Of a stretch of 64,000 nt of DNA, positions 1 to 10,872 are shown one piece after another. The DNA is from Xestospongia bergquistia. Taxonomy: Eukaryota; Porifera; Demospongiae; Haplosclerida; Petrosiidae. A program made the position numbers and the translations under genes. The stretch lies in assembly GCA_963965975.1 (NCBI GenBank), contig OZ014418.1:2554775-2618774 (forward strand). Direction: 5' to 3'. The notes under the pieces were generated by a model. That model saw only the letters and a program-made list of their open reading frames with translations. It searched no databases and had not been told where the DNA came from. Every line of letters starts with the position of its first letter. Position 1 is the first letter of the stretch.

Positions 1-218
1 TTGCAAAAAGGGACCACTTCTGTCAAAACATTTGTGACCTTTTTTGTAAACAAAACACTGTTAAAACATATCAAAAAACAGTTTTGCATACATATGGAAT
101 AGTTATGCATATATAGCAACTGTATGTATACAAAACTGAGATATTTGAGCTGTTTTAACAATGGTTTGTTAGCAAATCAGGTCACAAATATTTTGACAGA
201 AGTGGTTCCTATTTGCAA
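1..218. repeat. Palindromic foldback MITE-like element
   Basis: The first ~39 bases (1-39) and the last ~39 (180-218) are near-perfect inverted complements, both carrying ACCACTTCTGTCAAAA. Matching continues inward through most of the element, so the whole segment could fold into one long hairpin. There is no coding capacity. It lies just 3' of the exon 1 donor of FzL-1 on the minus strand, within what would be its first intron. The left boundary may lie outside the window, so the true length is uncertain. Confidence 0.7.
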
Positions 219-250
219 ATCAGATCACAATTATATATTATAATACTTAC

Positions 251-376
251 AGAAATGTAGTAAAACACAATTGATAAAAAGAAGAAAGCCACTATAATAC
301 ATAGAGCAATAACCAGAACAATGATCTCAATATAGTTCACTGATAACTTTTGTCGACCTTGACAGCAACACATCAT
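251..376 (-). CDS. FzL-1: exon 1 only of a Frizzled-like receptor (gene runs off the window or is truncated)
   Basis: The exon encodes an N-terminus starting MMCCCQGRQKLSVNYIEI, followed by a long hydrophobic stretch (about residues 15-38) ending FYYIS, then a GTAAGT donor at 250-245. It is nearly identical to E1 of FzL-2 and FzL-3. The hydrophobic stretch probably acts as a signal peptide or signal anchor. No E2 or later exon is visible in the 250 bp left before the window edge, most of which is a foldback element. Either the gene continues off the window or this is an orphan exon. There are tandem ATGs; the CysCys-rich start is conserved in two paralogues. Confidence 0.55.
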
Positions 377-1020
377 GTTTAGAGGTAGCTGTGTCAACAA
401 AATGTTTTCCCTCTAGCTATTTCTTAATAATGTACGGTCGTAATCTTAATATAAGCCATTTGTTTAAACCATATATTAATATTAATGAGTATATTCTACT
501 TTTCAAAACATAACATGCAGATATGTTACTAAAATCTTAAATACATGTCAACCTTAACGTGACTGATTTGAACAAGAAAGTCATACTATAATATATATTT
601 ACAGAACAGAGATGCATCACTCACTCAGTAATGACAATAATTAATTTAAATTAACATTACTTAATATTATTCAATGTTGCAGGAAATTATTAAAATGATA
701 ATCAAATAGTTAAAGCAATCAACCTGTTATAGACTTACAGCCAAACATTTGTAAAATTAATCCTATTGCTGTGTATAGAGGCCGATAATTTAATATATAA
801 TTAATTAAAGTAGGGTAGTTTGGTTGTTTAAGTCCATTATCTGTATCATGATCTATTATTAAATACTGTTGAACCATTATGAAATGTGTTTATGTAAGAA
901 AATGCATCAACCACTACAATGTAATAAGTAATATAGAGTCCAAATATGGCCTTTTGAATAATTACAATTCTTCAAAAAGATTTCATAGAGTCAACAGCCT
1001 TCTTAGGAAAAGGTCTACCT
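377..1020. other. 5' flank of FzL-1, no gene seen
   Basis: Non-coding AT-rich DNA. It is paralogous to the flanks upstream of FzL-2 (about 9196-9700) and FzL-3 (about 16300-16990); shared blocks include the TTTAAACC...TTAATATTAAT segment and GGAAAAGGTCTACCTTA near 1000-1020. Homology to the FzL-3 flank stops at about 1020. There the sequence switches to one matching Smad intron 2 at about 13100, marking a tandem-duplication junction. Confidence 0.6.
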
Positions 1021-1202
1021 TATAATAGTTTTGGTATAGTTATGTAATAAATAAACTAGATAATAAGCAAATTAAATATTATTTTTTATTTTGTATAGAT
1101 GTCTCTCCATTTTGTTCACCACCTAAATTAACACACATTGACCATGATAATCATCAATATCCAACTGCTGTCCCTCCTACTCTCTATCAAGGTAAGTTGT
1201 CA

Positions 1203-1263
1203 TGACGATCATATCAAGCATATGAGTACTCTAAGAGTACTCATATGCTTGATATGATCGTCA
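1203..1263. repeat. Perfect 30-bp inverted repeat with 1-nt spacer
   Basis: The arms 1203-1232 and 1234-1263 are exact reverse complements around a single A. The Smad paralogue at about 13276 carries only one arm (slightly diverged). The second arm is therefore derived, most simply by a template switch during replication. It sits exactly at the left edge of the 205-bp tandem array. Confidence 0.9.
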
Positions 1264-1960
1264 ATGATCTTGTAATAACTGATGACCCACCTTCCAATTA
1301 TTACAACTATTTAGATTGTAAGCACGTGTAATGTATATTTGTGACTAAGTCATAACAATTGATATGATAATATAAAATATAGTGTATTTTATATAGTTTC
1401 ACTAGTTTGTTTTTAATTTTTAATGATTATTTTTGTTATTATTTTTAATTTTTCTCTTTTATTTCATCAATGATCCTGTAATAACTGATGACCCACCTTC
1501 CAATTACTACAACCTTTTTAGACTGTAAGTATCTGCAATGTATATTTGTCACTAAATCATAACAATTGATGTAATAATGTATAACATAGTGTATTTTATA
1601 TAGTTTGACTAGTTTATTTTAACCTTTAATGATCATTCTTGTTATTAATTTAAATTTTCTTTCTCCTCATCAATAATTCTGTAATAACTGATGACCCACC
1701 TTCCAATTACTACAACTATTTAGGGAGTAAGTATGTACAATGTATATTTGTGACTAAATTATAACAATTGATGTGATAATGTATAACATAGTGTATATTA
1801 TATAGTTTGACTAGTTTATTTTTAATTCTTAATTTTCGTTGTTGTTATAAATTTTCAATTTTTTCTTTCTCCTCATCAATGATTCTGTAATAACTGATGA
1901 CCCACCTTCCAATTACTACAACTATTTAGAGAGTAAGTATTTGCAATGTATATTTGATAT
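1261..1960 (+). repeat. ~205-bp tandem repeat, about 3.4 units
   Basis: Units begin at about 1261, 1467, 1670 and 1876, each opening with TCAAT(g/a)AT and TGTAATAACTGATGACCCAC. Each carries a short segment that would read as Asp-Asp-Pro-Pro-Ser-Asn-Tyr-Tyr, followed in three of four units by AGTAAGTAT or TGTAAGTAT, a good splice donor. The paralogous Smad intron at 13290-13380 lacks the array. It lies between the two linker exons of the pseudogene. Confidence 0.8.
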
Positions 1961-2760
1961 GATTAGAGTCTAATAGTCTGAGTGGGGATTAAGTGTTATC
2001 ACTAGTACTGTTAGGTTATAAAAGATTATTTTCACTGTTTCTTTTCACAAGGCTCTCCTACACCCTATGCTTCATCTGCATTATGTGGGTCGTGAGTGAC
2101 ATCATCAGAAGTACCATCACCTTGTAAGTCCTTGTTGTTACTATATTTTAATTTGTAATTTTCTTTTAGTAAGCTGTTCACCAATTTTCACGCCTGAGCC
2201 TGAAGTTTGGTGTTTTGTCAATTATTATGAACTAAATACTCAAATTGGTGACACTTTTAAAACTAGTAATTCTACATTCACTATTAATGGATATACTTCT
2301 CCAATTTCTAAAGATCGGTATTTCAATATGAAACGTGATGAAGTGACCATAAAGACTCGACGCTACATTGGAAATGTCCTTCGTATATTTAAAACTGGCA
2401 GTAATGTCTATGTTGAATGCTTGAGTAATTATAGCATCTTTGTTCAGTCACCTAGTAGTAATCTTCGTAATGGTTTAGTTCCTATGAAAGTGACTAAAGT
2501 TATTCCTGGAGCTTGCTTAGATTTATTTGATTATAAAGACTTTGCTAATCGTTTAGCTGTTCGTTTACATAATAAAGATATTGATTGACTTTATCATCTC
2601 TGTATTATTAGGATTAGTATTGTGAAGGGTTGGGGAGCTGAGTGTTGTCGGCCTTACATTACTAGCGCTTCATGCTGGGTTGAAGTCCATTTAAAAGGTC
2701 CTTCTCTTTGGATAGATAATGTAGTCCGATGTTTGGGTGTGCATCAAGATATTGTATTAT

Positions 2761-3598
2761 ATATAAATATTGATATAATCTGAATTTCTGTTACTTTTAT
2801 TGCTATAATTTATCACATTTATGGCTCTCCTCATTTATTTTATTTATCTCATTAAAACAGATTTATTAGAGTTGCAGTGGTTCCTGTCATTTATAATATT
2901 ATAAACATTGAATGATATTACTGTTCACTACCTTGATAAATGAAACCTCTTCACATAGACTAATGTCAATGGTTGTCACTGTAGCCAGAGTTTGGATTAT
3001 ATTTTGAATATAATTAATTCTTCAGTTGTAAATATTCACAAGTCATTAATTTTATCACCAGTATGTATTTGGTATGTATCAAATAAGCCCCTACATAATA
3101 TACAACATATTATGTATAATGTTTTAATGTTAGTGTTTCAAAAAACTAGATTACATATGATGTTTGATAATCTGATTTTTATTGTAAACTGTTTGGATAG
3201 TTCATTCTATTAGTCACAGGACTGGCCAATAGTTTTTGTAACAGCTATAAACAAACATACTTCAAACATTCAAACAAATTCTATTTGTCCTAATTTTGTA
3301 TTTTAAAATATACAAATAAGTTTATTTATGTTTATTTATATAAAAGAGTTGATGTGTACTATTGTATTAATTATTATATAGTTGAAAGTAAAACTGTAAT
3401 TTTTATTGACTACATAAAAATGTGAATATATAAATTCATACATCACTAAACAAGTAATTCTAAAGTTATGTAAAACATGAAACAGAATATATATTATGTT
3501 CTTAATATAATTACACAACTTAATTAATAGTATGCAAACAAATATATCAAGAGTTATCAATACTACATTATGTAGTGGTATTGCACATGAATAATTGT
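2761..3598. other. Smad-pseudogene 3' flank / FzL-2 3' flank, no gene seen
   Basis: AT-rich non-coding DNA, closely paralogous to 14128-14928 and, in its first ~250 bp, to 10090-10330. It separates the convergent Smad pseudogene (+) and FzL-2 (-). Short open frames here lack family matches, splice context or conservation and are treated as chance. Confidence 0.55.
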
Positions 3599-6302
3599 TT
3601 AAATTGTTGTAGTGACACATTTATGTTGATTGATACTGCTCATCTTATTTGATGATGAAACTTTAGATGTAGTTATTTTAGTAGATAGTAGATGAAGTGA
3701 TTTAACAGTTACCTCTTTGATTGACCTCCATTTCAAAACATAGTTTAAAAAACTAAGTGGAATAAGTCCCATAAGAGTGTATGCAATTGCACTCATTAAT
3801 GGAGTGTGATACTGTTCAAACTTGGATCTACTACATTTTCCAGGAATGTGTCCTAAAGCTTCACACTTGAAATAATCAGTAAGTGCAGCAATAAATTTGT
3901 CAGCTGTAGCTGTGACATACCCAGTATGAACTAAAGTAAATATAGCAAAGACAATGAATGAACACATTGAAATGAGTATTTTCTTCTCAGCTGTACTCAG
4001 CCGTCTTTTCATTTTTTTGTTAGACTTTGAAAGAAAATGCGGTTTCTACATATTATATAAAATATATAAAATTTATCAATAATTGTACATTACCTGATGA
4101 ATAATCCAAAAGATGACAAAGAGTAGGTAAGTTCCAATAGCAACAAGTATATCAACAATGACTGTAACAGAATAGAACCACATGGCTCCATTACTGATAC
4201 AGAGAGTTGGTGGGAATCTATGTTGCTTATAATGATAGTCTTTTACAGACAAAGACACTATGACAGCTAGTAATGGTATAAAGAGAGCTGTAGTATAAAA
4301 AGATGATCATAATTGTATTAGTACAGTCATACATACCCAGGCACAGTTCAACAGCAAAAATATATTTATGTTTTCCCATTTTTTCTGTTTGATTGGCATG
4401 AAAAGGAAAGACAACTTTGTAAAAAAACATGGTTACATCAAAGAACCACCAGAGTACCATATTGACAATAGCATATTGAAAAAGAGCACCTATAAAACAA
4501 TATATAACGTCTGATTTGAAATAATATTCATTAAACCTGATAGTGTACAAAATGGTGTTGGATTATTAAGACTGTCAATAAGACTTGTTGAACTGCAGAG
4601 TAAACCATTTCTGTCAATTGAAATGACAATCACCATGATTGCTATACATGCAATACACATATAATAGTTACATCATCATTACAAGATAACTTATTACCTA
4701 TTACTGTGCAATCTATAACTTCAAACAATATCAGAACAGAAGGATATCTAAACCTACATAATATAATTGAACAGGTATTTTAAATATAAGTATGAATTAT
4801 TGTAAATAACTGACATTTTTTTATAATTCTTGATTAATAATCCTACAATTGGTATGCAAATTAAGATTGCAAGACAAGATGCTATCAGCTCTGTATAAAT
4901 ATATATTTCAGTTCCAACGTGACTTGTTTGAACAAATCTGTCACATCGAGGTTGACATGTATTATTGATTTCACTAAAATCTTCTCTGCATGTTATGTTT
5001 TGAAGAATAGAACTCTGTTGTTGATTTAGTAAAGCCATACTTCCATTACCTAATTGTAAACAACTCTATAATTTTGTCATATAGTCCATGTATGGAGGGA
5101 CATAATATCTTTATTATAGTGGAATTTATGTTATGCAAGTTTTACTGCATTTAAAGAATAAGTATTGCTTTTATGCTTACGAGATGGAAGTCCATCACAA
5201 TCTGGTAATCTATCACCATAACCATAACTAATGGCCAGATTCCATAATGTAGCACATACACCAGTACTAATGTCAATACAGTCTTCTCTTGATGCTGTAT
5301 ATATGTCTCCATTAGGACAGTCATAAAGTTGGAAGTAATATTGACAGAGAAATGGGATAGCAACTTGTTGACAATTTTTGTGATGAGCTAAAAGTAGCAA
5401 CATATTAAAAGATGTTTATTATTTTACTTACTAAGTATTGAATACAACTGAATTATGTCTTTTTCTCTTTGGGTTTGAATTTGCTCAGTCTGATTAACAT
5501 ATAAAATATCTCCATCTCCCAACAGTGTGCATAAACTCCATGTATTAAGAATGTTCCTACATGCTGTACCCCTATAGGGATAATCACTACAATATGTTCC
5601 ATTGTTTGTGAGCTTAATTGAGTTCTTGTACAGAGTACAATTGTTTATTAAATAATTAAATCCATTAGTAATATTGATGTTGGGTGAACCCTACATGATG
5701 TTAAAACAAATTAGCTTGAATAACAAATTCACCGTAAATATATAGCTAGAGAAAACGTTTAACAATTCATAGTCTTTAGACTTGCATGCTAGCAAATTTA
5801 ATATTATTATACATCCTGATTTTAATCATATGTAACTATTAAATCGACATTATTCACGTTTAGGTCTATTCAGCCTCAAAGTAACTAAAATTCTCATGGA
5901 TGCTGAATTAAATTTGAACTTTTAATCTGGAACTTATAAGAGAAAAGACTGTCTCCATTAGAACGTATTTTTCACTAAAAGTACACGAAATGTCAAATTT
6001 TCAGTAAATCAACGAAAATTCAATTAACTACACACAATGTTTAATACATTCGGTGTTGCAGCATGTCATTAAAATGACTATAAATTAGTTAAAACAATAA
6101 ATATATCATACACTCACGGAATCAGCCAAAAAATCAGTATATTCCTACAAAATAGAAATGAATAACAGATAGACTTATATATTTTTAGCTTTGCATTACA
6201 TTGATGGTTACATGATTAATTATAAAATAATAATATATTATATTTTTATCACCCAGTTTACAATAATAGAAAGGCGAGTAACTCTGTCATTCATATATAT
6301 AT

Positions 6303-6370
<68 letters not shown>

Positions 6371-6532
6371 TTATATATAGATATATATATATATAATACA
6401 AGTACTTACAGAAATGTAGTAAAACACAATTGGTAGAGAGAAGAGAGCCACTATAATACATAGAGCAATAACCAGAACAATGATCTCAATATAGTTAACT
6501 GATGACTTTCGTCGACCTTCACAGCAACACAT
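3599..6532 (-). CDS. FzL-2: Frizzled/Smoothened-like 7TM receptor, complete, 10 exons
   Basis: Exons (5' to 3' on minus): 6532-6410, 6144-6118, 5690-5432, 5387-5181, 5049-4815, 4753-4698, 4643-4539, 4490-4336, 4291-4094, 4045-3599 (E7-E9 starts approximate). Phases are consistent and no stop was seen. E1 gives a hydrophobic N-terminus. E3 and E4 give a Cys-rich ectodomain; E4 has PFLCQYYFQLYDCPNGD and REDCIDISTGVC, the pattern of the second half of a Frizzled CRD. E5 carries a CxPRCDRF hinge and TM1. E6 starts FRYPS, like the RF-YP segment of Frizzleds before TM2. E8 has LWWFF in TM3. E9 and E10 hold TM5 to TM7, with an extracellular Cys pair between TM6 and TM7. KTxxxW is absent after TM7 (KWRSIKEV instead). 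This is probably a plasma-membrane receptor; its ligand is unknown. A Dictyostelium-type Fsl receptor is the closest alternative description. Confidence 0.8.
6290..6395. repeat. (AT)n microsatellite in FzL-2 intron 1
   Basis: About 100 bp of almost pure alternating AT, interrupted a few times, next to the E1 donor of FzL-2. The paralogous FzL-3 intron has a shorter (AT)n tract at about 16057-16105, so the tract differs in length between the copies. Confidence 0.95.
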
Positions 6533-6639
6533 TATGTTTACAGCTAGCCTTTGTCAACAAAATTTTGTCCTCTAGCTATTTCTTAATAACGTACGGTCGT
6601 AATCTTAATATAAGCCGTGCCCTGTCATGGCAAATTTGT

Positions 6640-6860
6640 TCCTAGTTAAAATTGGACCTAGGTCCAATTTTTGCATGCAAAATTTGGACCTAGGTCCAAT
6701 TTATGCAAGTTAAATTTAGACCTAGGACCAAATTTTGCTGCCTAATTTGGACCTATACTGCAAAATTTGTTCCTAGAGATAGGTCCACTTTTTGAAACAA
6801 AATTTGGACCTAGGTCTACTTTTGGCAGCAAGACTTGGTCCCAAGTCCAATTTGATCTGA
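6640..6860. repeat. Subterminal palindromic repeats of the transposon
   Basis: Multiple copies of a GGACCTAGGTCC-type palindrome within AAATTTGG-rich DNA. Exact 12-mers lie at 6654-6665 and 6686-6697, with degenerate copies to about 6855. Similar CCTAGGTCC motifs occur inside the opposite end (about 9140-9180). Such subterminal arrays are typical transposase-binding regions; that role is inferred. Confidence 0.7.
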
Positions 6861-6944
6861 TTATAATAAGATTTAGCATTTAATCTAAATAAAGTCAGTA
6901 CAAGTTATGTAATTTTAGGTTATATTACATAGGTAATGCTACAA

Positions 6945-8889
6945 TTAATTAAGAGTTTTTATACAAGTGTCACATATCCATGATATGTGACTGTTGGTCT
7001 GCCAAATGACACTTGGGACTTCAACACAATCTTCATGATACCATTCTTTGCAGTCTTCGCACTCAATCATTCTACCCTCTTCTGGTTGACGACACTTGCA
7101 GTATACTCTGAATTTCATATCAGCAACATATTGTTTTGCTTTCTTTTTTCGCTGCTGACAAGGGAAAGGGGTAATTGTCTTATTTTCAAGACAGTGACAA
7201 AGGTGGTCCCTCAATTGATGTTGAATGTAGGTTATTTGTGTTGGGGTTTGCCCAAAGGATGTGGCAAAAGTCAATGAAAAAATCCCACAATCACATGTGC
7301 CATGTTGTAGTTGAACTGGCTGAAAACGCAGTTATTTCAGGTTGGTCTGTGAACAGCATTGCAGCAATCTGTGCCTTGGCTCTAAATGATAGTATAGTAC
7401 ATCGCATAGAGTCAAATATATCAACAGTTGCGACAGGACAGCCAATATTACTAGCAGTTACCCAGTGATTTTCATTGATGTGAAGTACTTGAAGGAATTG
7501 AATTGGAAAGACTTGATGATGAACCTTCAACTGGCATTTTATATAGCCTTAGATGAGCTCCATTCACTCTCTTAACAATGACATTATCCTGACCTAATAC
7601 AAAAAAGTCAATAAGTTCAAACATGGCAATCTTTATTACCTCCAACTTTTAGCTTATAGAAACCTTTCCCAAGACAATCTCTTATTTCATAAGGTCCTTT
7701 CCACTTATAATCTAGCTTCCCTCCCTCCCGTTTTTTTCTTCTGAAGTCTTTCATAAGTACATTTGCACCAACCTAATAATAGTAAAGATAGTCCACTGTT
7801 TATATACACAAAATACATACCTCAAATGCAATGGGAATGGCATGTTGTTGGTCATAAAGCCTTTTTTGCTTACTCTGCTGATGATTCTCAGATACTGGAA
7901 GTGTTATAGGTAAAATACATCTATTTAGATATTCATCCCAGGTATTTGTGTTGTTATGGCAAAAGTTAATAAGCATTCTCTGTAGAGTTTGGTTAAATCG
8001 TTCATCTAAACCGTTAGCCTAAGAACAAAAAAATAGAGAATCTTAGTTAATTATAGTTAACTTGAATGTGAATTCTGACCTATGGGTGATATGGAGTGGT
8101 TAAATGATGTTTCGTGTTGAGTTTTCTCATTAATTCTCTATTTAAAACATTTCTAAACTCTCTCCCTTGATCAGATGTTATAATTCTTGGGAGACCCATT
8201 GTCATAAAAAGCTAGTAAAGGAATGAATCATTACCACTGTTTAAAATATTGATCTGTCTACCTTCAACAACTCATAAGCCACTCCTACAGCCTCTTTTGT
8301 TGGTAAGCAGCTGCTGCGACCAATTTTGTGAAAAAATCACTAATCGTTAAAATATATCGATTTCCTGATTGAGACACAGGCGACAATGGTCCAATAAAAT
8401 CAATTCCGATGTGGTACCATGGGGAATGAACTGGTATAGGGTGTAGCTCTGGTCTTGTAGTTGTCAACTTGTCTCTCATTCTTTGACACTCATCACATGC
8501 AGATACCTACAATAAGTCACAGTAAACTTATAATTAAGAAAAACACATCACTTACAACTTGCTTCACATCTTTCATGATTCCCTTACATGTAAATCTCTC
8601 AATAACTCTATTATAGGTCTTTTTTTCACCAAGATGTCCAGATGTTGGTCAGCATGGCAACAACACACAATTCGTAACTTTTCAGTCTTTGATTGTACAT
8701 ACCTCACCCATTGAAAACAGAAATATTATCATAAATTATTTTAAGACAATAAAAAATAAACTGAGAAAATAACACAAACTTGTCTGTCTTCTTCTCATAG
8801 TACACTCTCCTTCTTTCATTGCTAGTTTGCCAGCCTTTTCCTAATGCTTCTCTTCCTGTTATCAGAACAATCTGAGCCATAAGTTCCAT
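6945..8889 (-). pseudogene. Ginger-like transposase polyprotein: H2C2 zinc finger, DDE integrase, GPY, Ulp1 (C48) protease, PHD finger; frameshifted
   Basis: Read on minus, split by small introns. About 8640-8480: HH-CC zinc-binding region (GHLGEKKTYNRVIERF, then CDECQRMRDK). About 8440-8040: integrase core with Asp in HIGIDFIGPL, Asp in TSDQGREF and, after an intron, Glu in NGLDERFNQT. About 7770-7650: GPY-type domain (WKGPYEIRDCL). About 7530-7290: Ulp1-like protease with His in ENHWVTASN, Asp in VDIFDSM, then QLQHGTCDCGIF carrying Gln and the catalytic Cys. The C-terminus is a PHD finger (YCKCRQ, CEDCKEWYH, WICDTC), stop at about 6945. One base too many in the integrase (near 8290) and a frame change before the protease Cys (near 7330) break the reading frame, so this copy is probably inactive. 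The 5' end (8704-8889) is uncertain. Confidence 0.75.
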
Positions 8890-9195
8890 TTTCTATGTAG
8901 TTTATTGCCTCCTCTGTCAGGTTCCCATCTTCTCTCTACTGTGACATCGCTTTTTTGACACTTTGAAAACTTCACCAGGCCTAGGTGGCTAAAGCTCTCC
9001 ATTTAAGTACACACAACATAAGAAGTGATTAATCGATTTGTATGTGTCAAATTCCACTTCTCTTTACCAAATTACACAGTCTGAGACGCCTGGGTCCAAA
9101 TATTGCAAGGCGGAATTAATTTTGCAGACTTTTTGTTGCCAAATTTGGTCCTAGGTCCAAATTTTGCACCCGGACCAAATTTTTCTTGACAGCCC

Positions 9196-10857
9196 TTTTG
9201 TTTAAACCCTGTATTAATATTAATAAGTATATTCTACTCTTCAAAACATAACATGCAGAGAAGATGCTACTAAAATCTTAAATACATGTCAACCTCAATG
9301 TGACTGATTTGAACAAACAAGTCATACTATCTTTACAGAACAGATAGCATCACTCACTCAGTAATGCATAATTAGATCCGTTAGAAGTCATTTATCAACG
9401 AATGTATGCAAATTGAGAATTTCACAATAATTAATTTAAATTCACATTACTTAATATTATTCAATGTTGCATGCAAGTTATTAAAATGATAATCAATTAT
9501 TAGTTAAAGCAATCAATGTGTTTTAGCTATAGACTTACAGCCAAAAATTTGTAAAATTAAATCTATTGCTGTGTATGGAGCCCAATAATTTAATATATAA
9601 TTAATTAAAGTAGGGTAGTTTGGTGGTTCAAGTCCCAGTGCATTCATTACTGTATCATGATCTCTACCATTAAATAATTGAGAACCATTACGAAATATAT
9701 TGTTGATTGTAGTAATCCAGTCATCATTTAAAAAAAGCTATATACGCATAGGCGTGGCTACCTCTGGCTACCATCGACGTGCTGTCATGGTTAATATTTT
9801 CAACAGTGGGACGCTCTATCTCACTAGCTTACTGGAGGCTGAAAAAAATCTAGGACTTTTTGTATGTCTGCCGTATCTGCTGATGAGATCTCCGGTTAGA
9901 AGATCGAAACAACCTTGCTCATTTCAACCAATTATCATCTGTCGAGGACTCTATTCCAGCTATTTCATTGGCTGTTGCTATGGACTCATTAGATGTATTT
10001 TGATTGGTTGTTGTATTGTATATATAGCTTGGTTTTGTTTATTGATGTTTAGTATTGGTTGACCAGACAAACATAAAGTCTGAAATGTCCTATCAAACCT
10101 GAATTTCTGTTACATTTATTGCTCTATTTTATTACATTTATGACTCTCCTCTTTTATTTCATTTATCTCATTAAAACAGATTTATTAGAGTTGCAGTGGT
10201 TCCTGTCATTTATAATGTTATAAACATTGAATGGTATTACTGTTCACTACTTTGACAAATGAAACTTCTTCACACATTAGTACTTGTCGCTATAGCTAAT
10301 ACTTGTATTATATTTTGTGTATAATTAATTTACTGGTCATCTCTGATGAGATATATACATATACAAATAATGTGATCAACTAGTCCTTGTCAATCATAAC
10401 TTGATAGTTATAATAAATCCATATCAATTCAACATTGACAAAACAGTGTATGAATGTCAAGTACTTATTAAACAGTCACTTTATGAATCATTTGCTAGAC
10501 AACAATTGTTTTACAAAAAATTATCAAAAGTAAAAATACTGACTAATTGTCTCTTAATTAGTTTATTGTAAGAAATTATGTTTTATTTTTTTGCAAATCA
10601 AGTCTGAATTAACATTGCTTTATAGCCAACTCTAGTTTAGAAAACACTAATTTTACAGGTTATGAGAGGACATTATGTTTGATCATAAATATTATATGAC
10701 TGTGGTTTAATTCATGTACAGTGGAATGATCAGTTAAGTACATTGTAGGTTACCTGTTTAGTTGTATGTAGTCAGGTCTGATGAGGCCACGCCTGCCTTA
10801 AATAGCAGCACTTATATCTAATAAATTTATAATCTGTTTGTTAACGTATCCAGCCAC
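9196..10857. other. Mosaic intergenic region with remnants of FzL and Smad flanks
   Basis: 9196-9700 is FzL-type 5' flank, matching 430-1000 and 16330-16860. About 9703-9733 matches the FzL-4 3' flank at 17758-17790. 9733-10085 is an unrelated, less AT-rich block with an open frame of about 120 codons on plus that I do not recognise; it may be an inserted repeat. 10090-10330 matches the Smad 3' flank at 2775-3010. The rest, to the Smad start, is AT-rich without visible genes. Confidence 0.5.
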
Positions 10858-10861
10858 GTGG
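10854..10861. promoter_or_regulatory. Candidate E-box palindrome CCACGTGG next to the Smad start
   Basis: A perfect CACGTG core in an otherwise AT-rich region, 12 bp upstream of the ATG at 10873. It could be a basic helix-loop-helix site in the 5' UTR or proximal promoter. A chance match is possible. Confidence 0.2.
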
Positions 10862-10872
10862 ACTTTCAAGCA

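Larger units (their letters stand above)
1025..2760 (+). pseudogene. Smad-like pseudogene: linker and MH2 only, no MH1
   Basis: This is a duplicate of the 3' half of the Smad gene at 10873-14127. Recognisable parts are a linker exon (about 1101-1193, intact acceptor TATAG), a second linker exon (about 2052-2121), and an MH2 exon from about 2170. MH2 hallmarks such as YYELNTQIGDTFK, ECLSNYSIFVQSP and a disrupted KGWGAE/L3 region remain. Lesions are a TGA in the second linker exon near 2090; loss of 14+1 bases that removes the conserved LGG segment near 2315; a 6-base in-frame loss near 2552; CGA to TGA at about 2586; and a divergent C-terminus without Ser-x-Ser. MH1 exons are absent because the duplication junction (~1025) falls in intron 2. 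A tandem-repeat array has also expanded in its intron. Confidence 0.8.
6623..9191 (-). mobile_element. Ginger-like cut-and-paste DNA transposon (integrase + Ulp1 protease + PHD)
   Basis: Boundaries are exact. The left end begins TGTCATGGCAAATTTG and the right end, read on the minus strand, begins TGTCAAGAAAAATTTG. Both are flanked by GCCC (6619-6622 and 9192-9195), a 4-bp target-site duplication. The paralogous locus near FzL-3 (about 16326) has the uninterrupted site GCCGTGCCCTTTTG. TIRs starting TGT, 4-bp duplications and a retroviral-type integrase with accessory protease and PHD domains fit the Ginger superfamily. The cargo reads on the minus strand. It lies about 90 bp upstream of the FzL-2 start codon, so it may separate that gene from its promoter. 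Confidence 0.8.

Noticed and set aside
6191..6436. 81-codon frame rich in Tyr-Ile
   Set aside because: Translation of an (AT)n microsatellite.
6987..7468. Plus-strand frames inside the transposon
   Set aside because: Antisense of the PHD and protease coding region.
6623..9191. LTR retrotransposon (Gypsy-type) as source of the integrase
   Set aside because: No LTRs and no reverse transcriptase or RNase H. Inverted termini with a 4-bp target duplication fit a DNA transposon.
9620..9660. Possible tRNA T-arm (GGTTCAAGTCCC), also near 16760
   Set aside because: Flanking bases do not form a T stem, and no acceptor, D or anticodon arm fits around it.
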